The notes below the pieces were generated by a model that was not told the DNA's origin, ran no database searches, and saw only the letters and a program-made list of their open reading frames with translations. The position numbers and the translations under genes are program-made. Below are positions 56,119-64,000 of a DNA stretch of 64,000 nt, piece by piece; position 1 is the stretch's first letter, and each line of letters opens with the position of its first letter. The DNA is from Aequorivita todarodis (GTDB taxonomy: Bacteria > Bacteroidota > Bacteroidia > Flavobacteriales > Flavobacteriaceae), in NCBI RefSeq assembly GCF_028561335.1, contig NZ_JAQQTG010000002.1, forward strand, positions 1 to 64,000, written 5' to 3'.

Positions 56119-56152
56119 AACCTGCAAGGTCTTTTTCAGACCTTGTAGGTTT
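56119..56152 (+). terminator. Terminator at the end of the NTF2-like gene run
   Basis: AACCTGCAAGGTCT / AGACCTTGTAGGTT with a TTTTTC loop; nearly perfect 14-bp stem followed by TTTAATG. Confidence 0.85.
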
Positions 56153-56282
56153 AATGACAAATTCCGAATAAACACCTACAAATAAGGTAACCACAATATA
56201 ATTTTTAGCAAATTCATTTTAGACAAGAAGCACAGATTAATTATAGAAGAAAAGGCAGTTTCCCCATGTCACCAATAAAAAA

Positions 56283-56300
56283 GGAGGATTTTAATCCTCC
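56283..56300 (+). promoter_or_regulatory. GGAGGATT / AATCCTCC hairpin in the MFS transporter leader
   Basis: An 8-bp perfect stem with a TT loop, 18 bp before the ATG. Could be the end of an upstream transcript or a leader structure that hides the ribosome site. Confidence 0.45.
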
Positions 56301-56317
56301 CCTTAAAACCTAAAATC

Positions 56318-57682
56318 ATGGCAAAAGAAACTACTATCAGAAAAAAAAGATTGGGCAGGATCTTGACCGATAATGCCTTAACCAGGTATATTACCTTTTC
56401 GGCACTTTATATTGCCCAGGGAATTCCCGAAGGCATTACCTTTTTTGCGATTCCCGCCTGGTTGGCCATGAACGGCAAGTCGGCCATGGAAATCGCAGCT
56501 TATGTAGGGGTGATTGGAATTCCGTGGAGCTTTAAAATTGTGATTGCGCCTTTGATCGATCGTTTTACCTTGCTTGCAATGGGCAGAAAAAGACCGTGGG
56601 TCATTTTTGGGCAGCTTGGTTTAATTATAAGTTTTTTATGTATCGGGTTGATTCCAGATCCATTGAACAATCTCTCCGCCTTAATGGTTGCGGGTTTTTT
56701 CATCAGTTTTTTCGGCGCATTTCAGGACGTGGCAACCGATGGGATGGCCGTGGATGTGATTCCCGAGAACGAACAGGCCCGGGCCAATGGCCTTATGTGG
56801 GGGGCGAAAACCATTGGCATTTCGGCCTCGTTGCTTATCGGCACTTGGCTTATCAATACGTTTGGTTTCCCAACGGCCATCTCTTCCCTTTCCATTGCGG
56901 TGGCAACCATTATGCTTTTCCCGATTTACTTTAAGGAACGGCCCGGCGAAAAGACAATGCCCTGGACAGCCGGTGAAATTTCCCCAGATTCAAAGCAGAC
57001 TCAATTGCGAAGCTGGAAACACATTTTTAAATGCCTTTACAAGGTTCTTCGGTTAAAATCGAGCTTGGTGTTTGGCCTCGGGGTTTTTGCCGTGGGTTTA
57101 ATGTTCGGACTTATTGATACGCTGCTGCCTATTTTCAGCATTCAGGAATTGGGGTGGACAAATTCGTATTTTTCAAATGTATTTTCCATTACAACGGTAA
57201 TTGGAGGTTTTTTGGGCATGTTCATCGGGGGCTATTTGGTGGACTATTTTGGAAAAATCAAAATGCTTTCATTGTATTTATTTTTCTTGACCCTACTTAT
57301 AGCCGTATTTGCATCCCTGTCCAATCTATGGGGAAATAATTTAATTGTATACGCCTTTATCCTTTCCTATTACACGCTATATACGTTTTTGTGTATTGCG
57401 GTGTTCGCATCGGCCATGCACCTTTGCTGGAAAACCGTTGCCGCGACCCAATTCACCCTTTATATGGCGCTTTCAAATATGGGGCGCGCTGCCGGAGCTG
57501 CAATGCTTGGGGTCTTGAAAACAAATTTTACTTGGGAAATCGTCTTTCTAATTATAGCCGCTATGCCCGTGATTATGATAATCCTTATTCAACTTATAAA
57601 CTTTAAGAAACACCGGGTTACCGTGGATAGCTTTGTTATTTTGAAACAAACGGTCGTGGCGCCACCGGTATTAAAAGATTGA
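56318..57682 (+). CDS. MFS transporter, PAT/AmpG-like
   Basis: 454 residues, 12 membrane segments. The first loop has the MFS signature APLIDRFTLLAMGRKRPWV, and AFQDVATDGMAVDV in TM5 is the PAT-family motif (acetyl-CoA, muropeptide and related transporters such as AmpG). C-terminal AMHLCWKTVAATQFTLYMALSNMGRAAGA corresponds to the second conserved block. Cargo is not inferable; muropeptides or acyl-CoA derivatives are typical for the family. Confidence 0.9.
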   Translation: MAKETTIRKKRLGRILTDNALTRYITFSALYIAQGIPEGITFFAIPAWLAMNGKSAMEIAAYVGVIGIPWSFKIVIAPLIDRFTLLAMGRKRPWVIFGQLGLIISFLCIGLIPDPLNNLSALMVAGFFISFFGAFQDVATDGMAVDVIPENEQARANGLMWGAKTIGISASLLIGTWLINTFGFPTAISSLSIAVATIMLFPIYFKERPGEKTMPWTAGEISPDSKQTQLRSWKHIFKCLYKVLRLKSSLVFGLGVFAVGLMFGLIDTLLPIFSIQELGWTNSYFSNVFSITTVIGGFLGMFIGGYLVDYFGKIKMLSLYLFFLTLLIAVFASLSNLWGNNLIVYAFILSYYTLYTFLCIAVFASAMHLCWKTVAATQFTLYMALSNMGRAAGAAMLGVLKTNFTWEIVFLIIAAMPVIMIILIQLINFKKHRVTVDSFVILKQTVVAPPVLKD

Positions 57683-57751
57683 TTTCAAAAAAGAAAATCC
57701 ATTGCGGGAATTTGTTTCGGGTTTTAAATGCGAATGAAAAAAATAAATTAG

Positions 57752-57809
57752 CACCACAGAGACACAGAGAACACGAAGAAATCTCTGTGCGCTCTGTGCC
57801 TTTGTGGTG
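57752..57809. repeat. CACAGAG / CTCTGTG inverted repeat
   Basis: Arms CACCACAGAGACACAGAG and CTCTGTGCCTTTGTGGTG, 16 of 18 complementary, around AACACGAAG. It precedes the second APC permease and supplies the in-frame GTG that an automatic start choice might select. Confidence 0.75.
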
Positions 57810-57833
57810 AAAAATTCAATTAACCAACAACAA

Positions 57834-59135
57834 ATGATTCAAAAAGAGGAAGGTTTAAAAAGAAGGGTTGGCGTATTTGGCTTATCGGCTAATATCGTCA
57901 ACATCATCATCGGGTCCGGTATTTTTGTGCTGCCTGCAATTGTAGCCAGTTATATGGGAGCATCCAGCATCATTGCGTATCTGTTTTGCGGACTTTTAAT
58001 GGCAATGGTAATGCTTTGCTTTGCCGAAGCTGGAAGTAAAGTTACAAACACCGGGGGGCCTTACACCTACATAGAAACCGCTTTTGGAAATTACGCTGGC
58101 TTTGTAGCTGGTTTTTTTGCCGTTGGAAGCAACTTGTTTGCAGATGCCGCAGTTTCAAATGCGTTAGTAAATGTAGTCGCTTCAGCATACCCAATATTTG
58201 AAACCGGATGGCCCCGTTTTTTGTTTTTATTTATTCTTTTTTATGGTTTGGTTTACGTCAATGTAATTGGGTTAAAGCAAGGCATAGGCTTGGTGAAATT
58301 CAATGCAATTGTAAAGCTAATACCATTGCTTTTACTAATTACTATTGGCTTTAAAGATGTATCGGTAAGCAATCTGTATTTTCAAAATATGCCAAGTCTC
58401 AAAACATTGGGTGAAACCTCGCTTATTTTATTTTTTGCTTTTCAGGGTTGTGAAACGGGAATTATTGTTGGCGGGGAAGTTGTCAACCCAAAACGAACAA
58501 TTCCGAGGGCTATCTTAATAAGTATTACAACTGTTGCGGTTGTTTATATCTTGATTCAAACCGTTTCACAAGGTGTTTTAGGGGATGCTTTACCAAATTT
58601 TACAGCGGCTCCACTCGCAGAAACCGCTAAAGTAGTTTTTGGCAATTTTGGATATTTACTTTTAATTATTGGCGCCGTTATATCTATGTTTGGGTACATG
58701 AGCGGCACTATCCTTAACAGTCCAAGGATTGTTTACGCACTTTCAAGAGATAATGTAATCCCGATAAAAGCACTTTCCAAAATTCACAAATCTTATGCTA
58801 CGCCATACATAGCCATTATTATTTATGCAACCATTGGCTTTATGCTGGCTGTTTCCGGCAGTTTTGAGCAATTGGCAGTCATTGCCAGTAGTTCTATGCT
58901 CATTCTTTATTTAGGCGTAGCACTATCTGTAATGAAGCTGCGTAATTCTAAAAAAGAATATTCCGGCGGATTTAAAATTCCAGGAGGTTGGGCAGTTCCC
59001 ATAATAGCAATTGCTATAATTCTATACTTTTTATCAAGTCTTTCAGCAAATGAAATGATTGGTACGGGAATATTTATAGGTTCATTAACGCTTATTTTTT
59101 TCGCTATTAAATTTCTAAAAAAGAAAGTGGTATGA
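57834..59135 (+). CDS. APC-superfamily amino-acid permease, paralog of 51634
   Basis: 433 residues from MIQKEEGLKRRVG; a GTG at 57804 lies inside the upstream repeat and is a less likely start. TM1 LSANIVNIIIGSGIFVLPAIVA, the ITNTGG-like VTNTGGPYTYIETAFG loop, and GYMSGTILNSPRI before TM9 are nearly the same as in the permease at 51634. Its stop overlaps the next gene by 4 bp (ATGA). Substrate unknown. Confidence 0.92.
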   Translation: MIQKEEGLKRRVGVFGLSANIVNIIIGSGIFVLPAIVASYMGASSIIAYLFCGLLMAMVMLCFAEAGSKVTNTGGPYTYIETAFGNYAGFVAGFFAVGSNLFADAAVSNALVNVVASAYPIFETGWPRFLFLFILFYGLVYVNVIGLKQGIGLVKFNAIVKLIPLLLLITIGFKDVSVSNLYFQNMPSLKTLGETSLILFFAFQGCETGIIVGGEVVNPKRTIPRAILISITTVAVVYILIQTVSQGVLGDALPNFTAAPLAETAKVVFGNFGYLLLIIGAVISMFGYMSGTILNSPRIVYALSRDNVIPIKALSKIHKSYATPYIAIIIYATIGFMLAVSGSFEQLAVIASSSMLILYLGVALSVMKLRNSKKEYSGGFKIPGGWAVPIIAIAIILYFLSSLSANEMIGTGIFIGSLTLIFFAIKFLKKKVV

Positions 59136-59944
59136 TAAAACTCTTTAGAAACATTCGAAGAAACCTTCTCGCTGAGGGCAAGACTTCAAAATATCTTAAA
59201 TATGCCATTGGCGAAATAATCCTTGTGGTCATCGGTATTTTAATTGCCTTGAGCATCAACAACTGGAATTCCAACCGTATTGAACGTCATAAGGAATCTG
59301 TGTATCTATCAAATATTCAACGCGATTTGAAAGAACAGTTCAAATCCATCGAGCAACAAATGGGTTTCGAATTTGAAATTAACAAAGCTGCGAAACCGAT
59401 TATTATTTACTATAAAGCACATCACGAATTTAAGGTGGACAGTACCTTTACAGCCAGCATTGGCAAATTAAGCGCACGTATAACTTTTGTAAAAAACAAC
59501 CCAACTTATATTGAACTGCTATCGTCGGGCAATATCGATATTATTAGTAATGATGGCTTTAAAAACGAGTTGATAAAATATTACCAAGAAATGGAACGTA
59601 TTGAAAAAGTTATCAATAAAAACAACAATCTTTTTACCGATGCTGTATTTGTTCCCGAAATGCTAAAATTGACTGAGATTCAATCGACCGACCTTTATAA
59701 AAGAAAAATGTTTCAAGATCTCTTATCTGATATACCTGCCGAAATTTCAACTGATATCGTGAGCCTAAATGAAGCTAATTTAGAAGCCATTACTCGGTCG
59801 AATTTGCAAATTCCCGAGAAACAACTTTTAATGATTAATGCGATAAATTTCAGATATCAATTGGCAATTCTTCATTATAGGTATCTGAATAAACAAAAAA
59901 TAAAAACCCAAGAATTGCTGGACAAATTGAAGACAGAGGATTAA
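59132..59944 (+). CDS. DUF6090-family membrane protein
   Basis: 270 residues, Bacteroidota-restricted. N-terminal signature RNIRRNLLAEGKTSKYLKYA, then IGEIILVVIGILIALSINNWN, one membrane anchor, followed by a helical domain of about 220 residues that is probably outside the membrane. Function unknown; family members are usually scattered single genes. Here it is translationally coupled (4-bp overlap) to the permease at 57834, which suggests a shared role or regulation. Confidence 0.88.
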   Translation: MIKLFRNIRRNLLAEGKTSKYLKYAIGEIILVVIGILIALSINNWNSNRIERHKESVYLSNIQRDLKEQFKSIEQQMGFEFEINKAAKPIIIYYKAHHEFKVDSTFTASIGKLSARITFVKNNPTYIELLSSGNIDIISNDGFKNELIKYYQEMERIEKVINKNNNLFTDAVFVPEMLKLTEIQSTDLYKRKMFQDLLSDIPAEISTDIVSLNEANLEAITRSNLQIPEKQLLMINAINFRYQLAILHYRYLNKQKIKTQELLDKLKTED

Positions 59945-60186
59945 ACCTTGAGAAAGGTTCGTATAAATTTCCTGATGCCCTTTAATCAAAATAAAATGCT
60001 TCGGTAACAATTTCAAGCGTCTCGGACAGTTTTAAAATGTCTTTGTCCAAAAAAGTTAACTTCTTAAGGCATAATTTCTTAACTTTAGCATACTCCCCAT
60101 AAAACACATCCCCAATTTAAAAAAAAACACGGATCAGTGCCATTGGCCTACAACGTCATGGTTTATGACCTATAAAAATTAGCATA

Positions 60187-61326
60187 ATGAACGCAAAATC
60201 CATCAAAGGAAAATCAGTCGCAGAAATCAAGGCGGCGCTGGAGAAAGCCACAGAAAACGGTTTCAAGCCTACCCTGGCAATCTGTTTTATTTCAAAAAGC
60301 CTGGACAGAATGGCCATTTGCAAACTATTGGACGAAAGGAGCATTAGCGTGTTTGGCTGCACCACCAATGGCGAATTTATAGATGAAGTTTCTGAGAAAG
60401 CATCGGCAGCCATTTTACTACTCGATATGGACAAAGAATATTTTCAACTTTATTTTGAAGAATATCCCAATGAAAATTATCGTGAGGTTGCCAGGGGAAT
60501 TGCCCAAAAGGCAAAAGCAAGCTTTAAAGAGCCAGCTTTTTTAATTGGCATCAGCAATGCCGCGGCCGATGGCGAAGAAATCCTCCGCGGTATCGAGGAG
60601 GTTGCCGGCCCAGAGGTAAATGCCTTTGGCGGTGCCGCCGGCGACGACTACGCCTTTACCGAAACCTATGTTTTTACCAATGGAAAGGACAGCGGCAATG
60701 CCATGGTGTGCCTCGCCCTGGATGAGGAAAAGGTTGAAGTGCAAGGTATCGCCACTTGTGGCTGGAAAGCCGTGGGCACCGTAAAAACGGTTACCAAGAG
60801 CGAGGGCAACCACGTTTATACCGTAGATAATATGCCCGTATTGGATCTTACCGCAAAATATGGCGGCATTGAAAATGCAAGTCCACAAAACAATAATCTC
60901 CTCATTGAGATTGCCGCAAATTTCCCCTTGCAACTGCAGCGTGAAAAAGGCGATCCGGTAATGCGGCCCGGCCTGGTGGTAGATTGGGAAGACCGTTCCT
61001 ATTACACCAGCGGTTCGGTGCCAGAAGGCTCAAAAGTACGGTTTTCCCTTCCCCCGGATTTTGACGTGATGGACAAAGTGGTAAAAGGGGTAGCGAATCT
61101 AAAAGCGACAAAAATGCCGGAAGCAGACGCTTTGGTGGTGTTCAGTTGTGCGGGCAGAATCTTATCGCTTGGCCCTTTAATGGCCGACGAGCTTGAAGGC
61201 ATCAAGAATGTCTGGAACGTCCCCATGGCCGGAATGTTCAGCAATGCGGAACTGGGAAGAGCAACGGGCGGAAATCTGGAAATGCACAACCTGACCACTT
61301 GTTGTGTGGCTTTGAAGGAAAAGTGA
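60187..61326 (+). CDS. FIST-domain sensory protein, first of three
   Basis: 379 residues. FIST_N: KPTLAICFISKSLDRMAI, then VFGCTTNGEFID (the conserved cysteine/threonine loop), AILLLDMDKEYF. FIST_C: GIATCGWKAVGTVKTVTKSEGN, SGSVPEGSKVRFSLPP, ALVVFSCAGRILSLG and GMFSNAELG. FIST proteins are intracellular small-molecule sensors, often of amino acids, usually linked to signalling proteins. It lies 240 bp downstream of the DUF6090 gene and is followed by a TTATTGAG array. Paralogs follow at 61497 and 62801. Confidence 0.9.
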   Translation: MNAKSIKGKSVAEIKAALEKATENGFKPTLAICFISKSLDRMAICKLLDERSISVFGCTTNGEFIDEVSEKASAAILLLDMDKEYFQLYFEEYPNENYREVARGIAQKAKASFKEPAFLIGISNAAADGEEILRGIEEVAGPEVNAFGGAAGDDYAFTETYVFTNGKDSGNAMVCLALDEEKVEVQGIATCGWKAVGTVKTVTKSEGNHVYTVDNMPVLDLTAKYGGIENASPQNNNLLIEIAANFPLQLQREKGDPVMRPGLVVDWEDRSYYTSGSVPEGSKVRFSLPPDFDVMDKVVKGVANLKATKMPEADALVVFSCAGRILSLGPLMADELEGIKNVWNVPMAGMFSNAELGRATGGNLEMHNLTTCCVALKEK

Positions 61327-61330
61327 AATG

Positions 61331-61424
61331 GTTATTGAGTTACTGAGTTATTGAGTTATTGAGTTATTGAGTTTTTTTGGCGAACAGTTCTTAGTAACTT
61401 AATAACCAATAACTTAATAACTCA
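61331..61424. repeat. TTATTGAG / CTCAATAA inverted octamer array
   Basis: Four GTTATTGA(G) units, then T7, GCGAACAGTTCTTAG, then ACTTAATAACCAATAAC... The two arms are complementary; the same element with the same centre occurs at 62658-62726. Confidence 0.75.
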
Positions 61425-61496
61425 TATATCTAAAATGTTTAAATAATTTACATATATGGAAATAAGCAAACTATTTTCAATTTAAGACCAAACCCA

Positions 61497-62666
61497 ATGC
61501 AAGCAAAAACCATAAAAGGACATTCCATTGAAGCTATAAAATCAGCTTTCTCTGAAAGCATATCGGATAACTTCAAACCCACCTTGGCCATCGTTTTCCT
61601 GTCCATAAAACAGGACTGGGAGACCGTCTGCAAAATATTTGAAGATCCAAAAATTGCCATCTTTGGCGCCACCACTTCGGGAGAATTCATTGATGGCGAC
61701 ATTGAAGAAGGAAGCATAACCGTAATGTTGCTCGATATAAATCCAGATTATTTCACACTAAAATTCTTTGAAACCGGTGAAAAGTCCACTTTTGAAAATG
61801 CGAAGCAACTGGGCGCAGAAGGCAAAAATACCTTTAAAAACCCTGCATTTCTCATCGTCACAGGATGGTTGACCGAAGAAGGTGAAAATATCGTAGAAGG
61901 TATTACGGCAGGTTTTGGCATGCCTGCCCCGTCGAAGGACGGGGTGACGATTTTCGGTGGGATGGCCGGCGACGACCTTTCCCTCAGTGGCCCGATGGTT
62001 TTTACAAAAGACAAGAGTAGCGACAAAGGACTTTTGGCACTCATTATTGACGAAGATAAGATTGAAATAAATGGCATTGCAACCTGTGGGTGGAAAGCCA
62101 TTGGCACTACCAAAACCATTACCAAAAGCAAAGGGAATATCGTTTACACCATTGATGATAAACCTGCTTTGGATATGATAATAAAATACCTTGGGGTAGA
62201 TTATAATTTTAGTACGGGAAATGAAATAGTTACCCAAATCGGCGCGTATTACCCATTGCAAATGGAACGTGAAGGCGTGGCCCCAGTAATGCGCACCGCA
62301 ATGCTCGCAAACCGGGAAGACCGCTCGCTCATCTGCGCCGGCAACGTGCCACAAGGCTCCAAGGTCAAGTTTTCACTTCCACCGGATTTTGATGCCATTG
62401 AAACGGTTATAGAAGAATGCAACGAGTTAAAGCAGGAGCATCAACAAGAGGCTGATGCGCTCATCATGTTTTCATGTATCAGCAGACATTTGTCCTTCGG
62501 CATCTTAATGAGCGAAGAAATAAGTCAGGTAAAGCAGGTCTGGGATGCCCCCATGGTAGGCTTCTTCACTTATGGCGAATTCGGAAAATCGAAAACCGGG
62601 AAGCATGAGTTCCATAACAATACCTGCTGCGTAGTGGCCTTAAAGGAAAAATACAATGGTTACTGA
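61497..62666 (+). CDS. FIST-domain sensory protein, second of three
   Basis: 389 residues, start MQAKTIKGHSIEAIKSA. FIST_N: KPTLAIVFLSIKQDWETVC, IFGATTSGEFIDGDIEEGSITVMLLD. FIST_C: NGIATCGWKAIGTTKTITKSKGN, AGNVPQGSKVKFSLPPDFDAIE, ALIMFSCISRHLSFG. It contains an 18-bp perfect palindrome CCCCGTC-GAAG-GACGGGG (61927-61944) in a variable loop. The last residues (YNGY) and the stop codon are part of a TTATTGAG repeat, unlike the first copy. Closely related to the third copy. Confidence 0.92.
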   Translation: MQAKTIKGHSIEAIKSAFSESISDNFKPTLAIVFLSIKQDWETVCKIFEDPKIAIFGATTSGEFIDGDIEEGSITVMLLDINPDYFTLKFFETGEKSTFENAKQLGAEGKNTFKNPAFLIVTGWLTEEGENIVEGITAGFGMPAPSKDGVTIFGGMAGDDLSLSGPMVFTKDKSSDKGLLALIIDEDKIEINGIATCGWKAIGTTKTITKSKGNIVYTIDDKPALDMIIKYLGVDYNFSTGNEIVTQIGAYYPLQMEREGVAPVMRTAMLANREDRSLICAGNVPQGSKVKFSLPPDFDAIETVIEECNELKQEHQQEADALIMFSCISRHLSFGILMSEEISQVKQVWDAPMVGFFTYGEFGKSKTGKHEFHNNTCCVVALKEKYNGY

Positions 62667-62726
62667 GTTATTGAGTTATTGAGTTTTTTAGCGAACAGTT
62701 CTTAGCGACTTAATAACTCAATAACT
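62658..62726. repeat. TTATTGAG array overlapping the end of the second FIST gene
   Basis: Begins before the stop codon of the upstream gene (TACTGAG) and ends in GACTTAATAACTCAATAAC. The centre, TTTTTTAGCGAACAGTTCTTAG, matches that of 61331-61424 nearly base for base, showing that the element was duplicated with the gene. Confidence 0.75.
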
Positions 62727-62800
62727 CTGATATCTAAAATGTTTAAAAAATTTATAAATATCGAAATACGCAAATTATTTTCAATTTAAGAACGAACCCA

Positions 62801-64000
62801 ATGCAAGCAAAGACCATAAAAGCAAATTCCACCGAGGAAATCAAAAAAGCGTTTCAGCATAGCATAGCGGACGCCTGCCGGACGGACGGGCAGGGCTTCA
62901 AACCTACCTTGGCCATTATCTTTCTGTCCATAAAACAGGATCGGGAGGCGGTATGCAAACTATTTGAAGATGCCAATATTGCCATCTTCGGCGCAACAAC
63001 CGCGGGTGAATTTATAGACGGCGACATCGAGGAAGGAAGCATCACAGTGATGATGATGGATATGCCCCAGGCGTATTTCAAAATTGAATTTCTTGAAACT
63101 ACCTTGGAAACGACCTTTCAGGATGCCAAAAATTTGGGCGCCATTGGAAAGAAAACCTTTCCCAATCCGGCGTTTATTATAGCCACTGGAGGAATATTTA
63201 TCGACGGGGAACAAATCATTGATGGCATTATTGAAGGTTTTGGAAAACCTGCCAATTCTAACGGCGAAGTAACTATTTTCGGAGGAATGGCGGGAGACGA
63301 TCTGGTAGCCGAAAAACCACTTGTTTTTACCAACGGGAAAAGTAAGGACAACGCCTTACTGTCCCTCATCATTGACGCCGACAAAATTGATGTTAGGGGA
63401 ATTGCAAGTTGTGGCTGGAAGGCTATTGGCACTTCAAAAACGGTTACCAAAAGCGAAGGCAATATTGTTTATACCATAGACGACAAACCGGCTTTGGATA
63501 TGTTAATGAAATACCTGGGCGTGGAGATAAAGCAGGAAGACAACAAAAACATAGCACCATTCCTGAATTCCTGGTATTACCCCTTGCAGGTAGAACGCGA
63601 CAATGGCGATACCGTGATACGTGCTACCCGTTTTGCCAATAGCGAGGACCGCTCGCTTATCTGTACCGGCGGGGTGCCCCAAGGGGCAAAAATCAAGTTT
63701 TCCCTGCCCCCGGATTTTGATGCTATCGAAACAGTCGTTTCAGAATGTGAGAGCATTAAGGACAACGCCCAGCAACAAGCCGACGCCCTGATTATGTTTT
63801 CGTGCGTGAGCAGACATTTGTCGTTTGGAGCTTTGATGAAAGAAGAGATAGAACAGGTAAAAAATATATGGAACGCCCCTTTGGTCGGCTTTTTCACCTA
63901 CGGCGAATATGGAAAATCCCTGTCTGCCGTACAGGCAGGAAAAATCGGCACTAATGAATTTCATAACAACGCCTGTTGTGTGGTGGCACTAAAGGAAAAG
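62801..64000 (+). CDS. FIST-domain sensory protein, third of three, cut by the window end
   Basis: 400 codons are present up to the window edge (MQAKTIKANSTEEIKKA ... VVALKEK); by comparison with the other two copies, the stop codon should follow almost at once. FIST_N and FIST_C motifs as in the second copy (IFGATTAGEFIDGDIEEGS, GIASCGWKAIGTSKTVTKSEGN, GGVPQGAKIKFSLPPDFDAIE). Relative to it there are two small in-frame insertions, about 7-8 residues near residue 25 (ACRTDGQ) and 7 residues near 372 (LSAVQAG), each encoded by a palindrome of the CCTGCC/GGCAGG family. Confidence 0.92.
   Translation, partial: MQAKTIKANSTEEIKKAFQHSIADACRTDGQGFKPTLAIIFLSIKQDREAVCKLFEDANIAIFGATTAGEFIDGDIEEGSITVMMMDMPQAYFKIEFLETTLETTFQDAKNLGAIGKKTFPNPAFIIATGGIFIDGEQIIDGIIEGFGKPANSNGEVTIFGGMAGDDLVAEKPLVFTNGKSKDNALLSLIIDADKIDVRGIASCGWKAIGTSKTVTKSEGNIVYTIDDKPALDMLMKYLGVEIKQEDNKNIAPFLNSWYYPLQVERDNGDTVIRATRFANSEDRSLICTGGVPQGAKIKFSLPPDFDAIETVVSECESIKDNAQQQADALIMFSCVSRHLSFGALMKEEIEQVKNIWNAPLVGFFTYGEYGKSLSAVQAGKIGTNEFHNNACCVVALKEK
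62874..62894. repeat. In-frame CCTGCC / GGCAGG palindrome in the third FIST gene
   Basis: Arms CCTGCC (62874-62879) and GGCAGG (62889-62894), loop GGACGGACG. Codons of the insertion read A-C-R-T-D-G-Q; the first and second FIST genes lack it. Confidence 0.75.
63919..63939. repeat. In-frame CCTGTCTG / CAGGCAGG palindrome near the end of the third FIST gene
   Basis: Arms CCTGTCTG (63919-63926) and CAGGCAGG (63932-63939), one G-T pair, loop CCGTA. It is 21 bp long; the encoded L-S-A-V-Q-A-G has no counterpart in the second FIST gene, where KS continues directly into KTGKHE. Confidence 0.75.

Noticed and set aside
61331-61424. Possible CRISPR-like array from regular short repeats
   Set aside because: The units are 8 bp and contiguous with no unique spacers, and no cas gene is present in the window.
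61927-61944. Palindrome CCCCGTC-GAAG-GACGGGG in FIST copy two as a third insertion
   Set aside because: The aligned segment in copy three has the same length, so no insertion can be claimed; it is only noted as a possible relative.

Overview
The window looks like a chromosomal segment of a flavobacterium (Bacteroidota, family Flavobacteriaceae). Coding DNA is about 40% GC by eye. Three surface or secreted proteins show type IX secretion (T9SS) or adhesin architecture. Promoters follow the Bacteroidota pattern, with a TAnnTTTG -7 box and a TTG or TTTG box about 20 bp upstream. SecD and SecF are fused, and LytTR and ECF regulators, SusC-like outer-membrane architecture and DUF families typical of the group are present. 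The genus cannot be fixed from sequence alone. No tRNA, rRNA, CRISPR array or insertion sequence was seen.

Layout: 1-2130 holds the 5' part of a large repeat-containing surface protein, whose base composition changes abruptly near position 430, and a small secreted protein. 2276-9630 is housekeeping: folE, cysS, yidD, lgt, a DUF192 lipoprotein and secDF. 9840-14188 is a minus-strand cluster built around an OprC/NosA-type TonB receptor that carries the paired CxxxM and HxM copper-site motifs, followed by a Met/His-rich lipoprotein with two YtkA-like regions; I read it as a copper-handling cluster. 14477-31965 is again mainly core: class II ribonucleotide reductase, mdh, gyrB, queE, a HerA-like ATPase, folD, ffh and nhaA, mixed with small conserved genes. 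32192-39605 carries two T9SS cargo proteins around a GNAT enzyme, an amino-acid permease and an arsR-arsM-phosphatase group. 39719-45269 has a DEAD-box helicase, an ECF sigma factor, a DoxX-like protein and a TPR sensor kinase with a LytTR response regulator.

From 45511 onward the window is accessory. A single co-oriented run (46357-56085) contains four exported proteins with NTF2/SnoaL-like folds (three look double-domain), an SDR, an O-methyltransferase, a RidA-fold lipoprotein, a cupin gene broken by one frameshift and an APC permease, ending at a strong hairpin. It is followed by an MFS transporter, a second paralogous APC permease, a DUF6090 protein, and three consecutive FIST-domain sensor genes that run off the end of the window.

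The most unusual overall property is the density of short dispersed intergenic repeats. At least eight families (octamer TTATTGAG arrays, CCAAATCCC arrays, GACTTAGGAC arrays, CACAGAG inverted repeats, a CCTGCC/GGCAGG palindrome and others) recur. Several run into gene ends: they obscure the starts of cysS and of the gene at 9840, supply the last residues of lgt and of the second FIST gene, and one palindrome sits in frame twice inside the third FIST gene.
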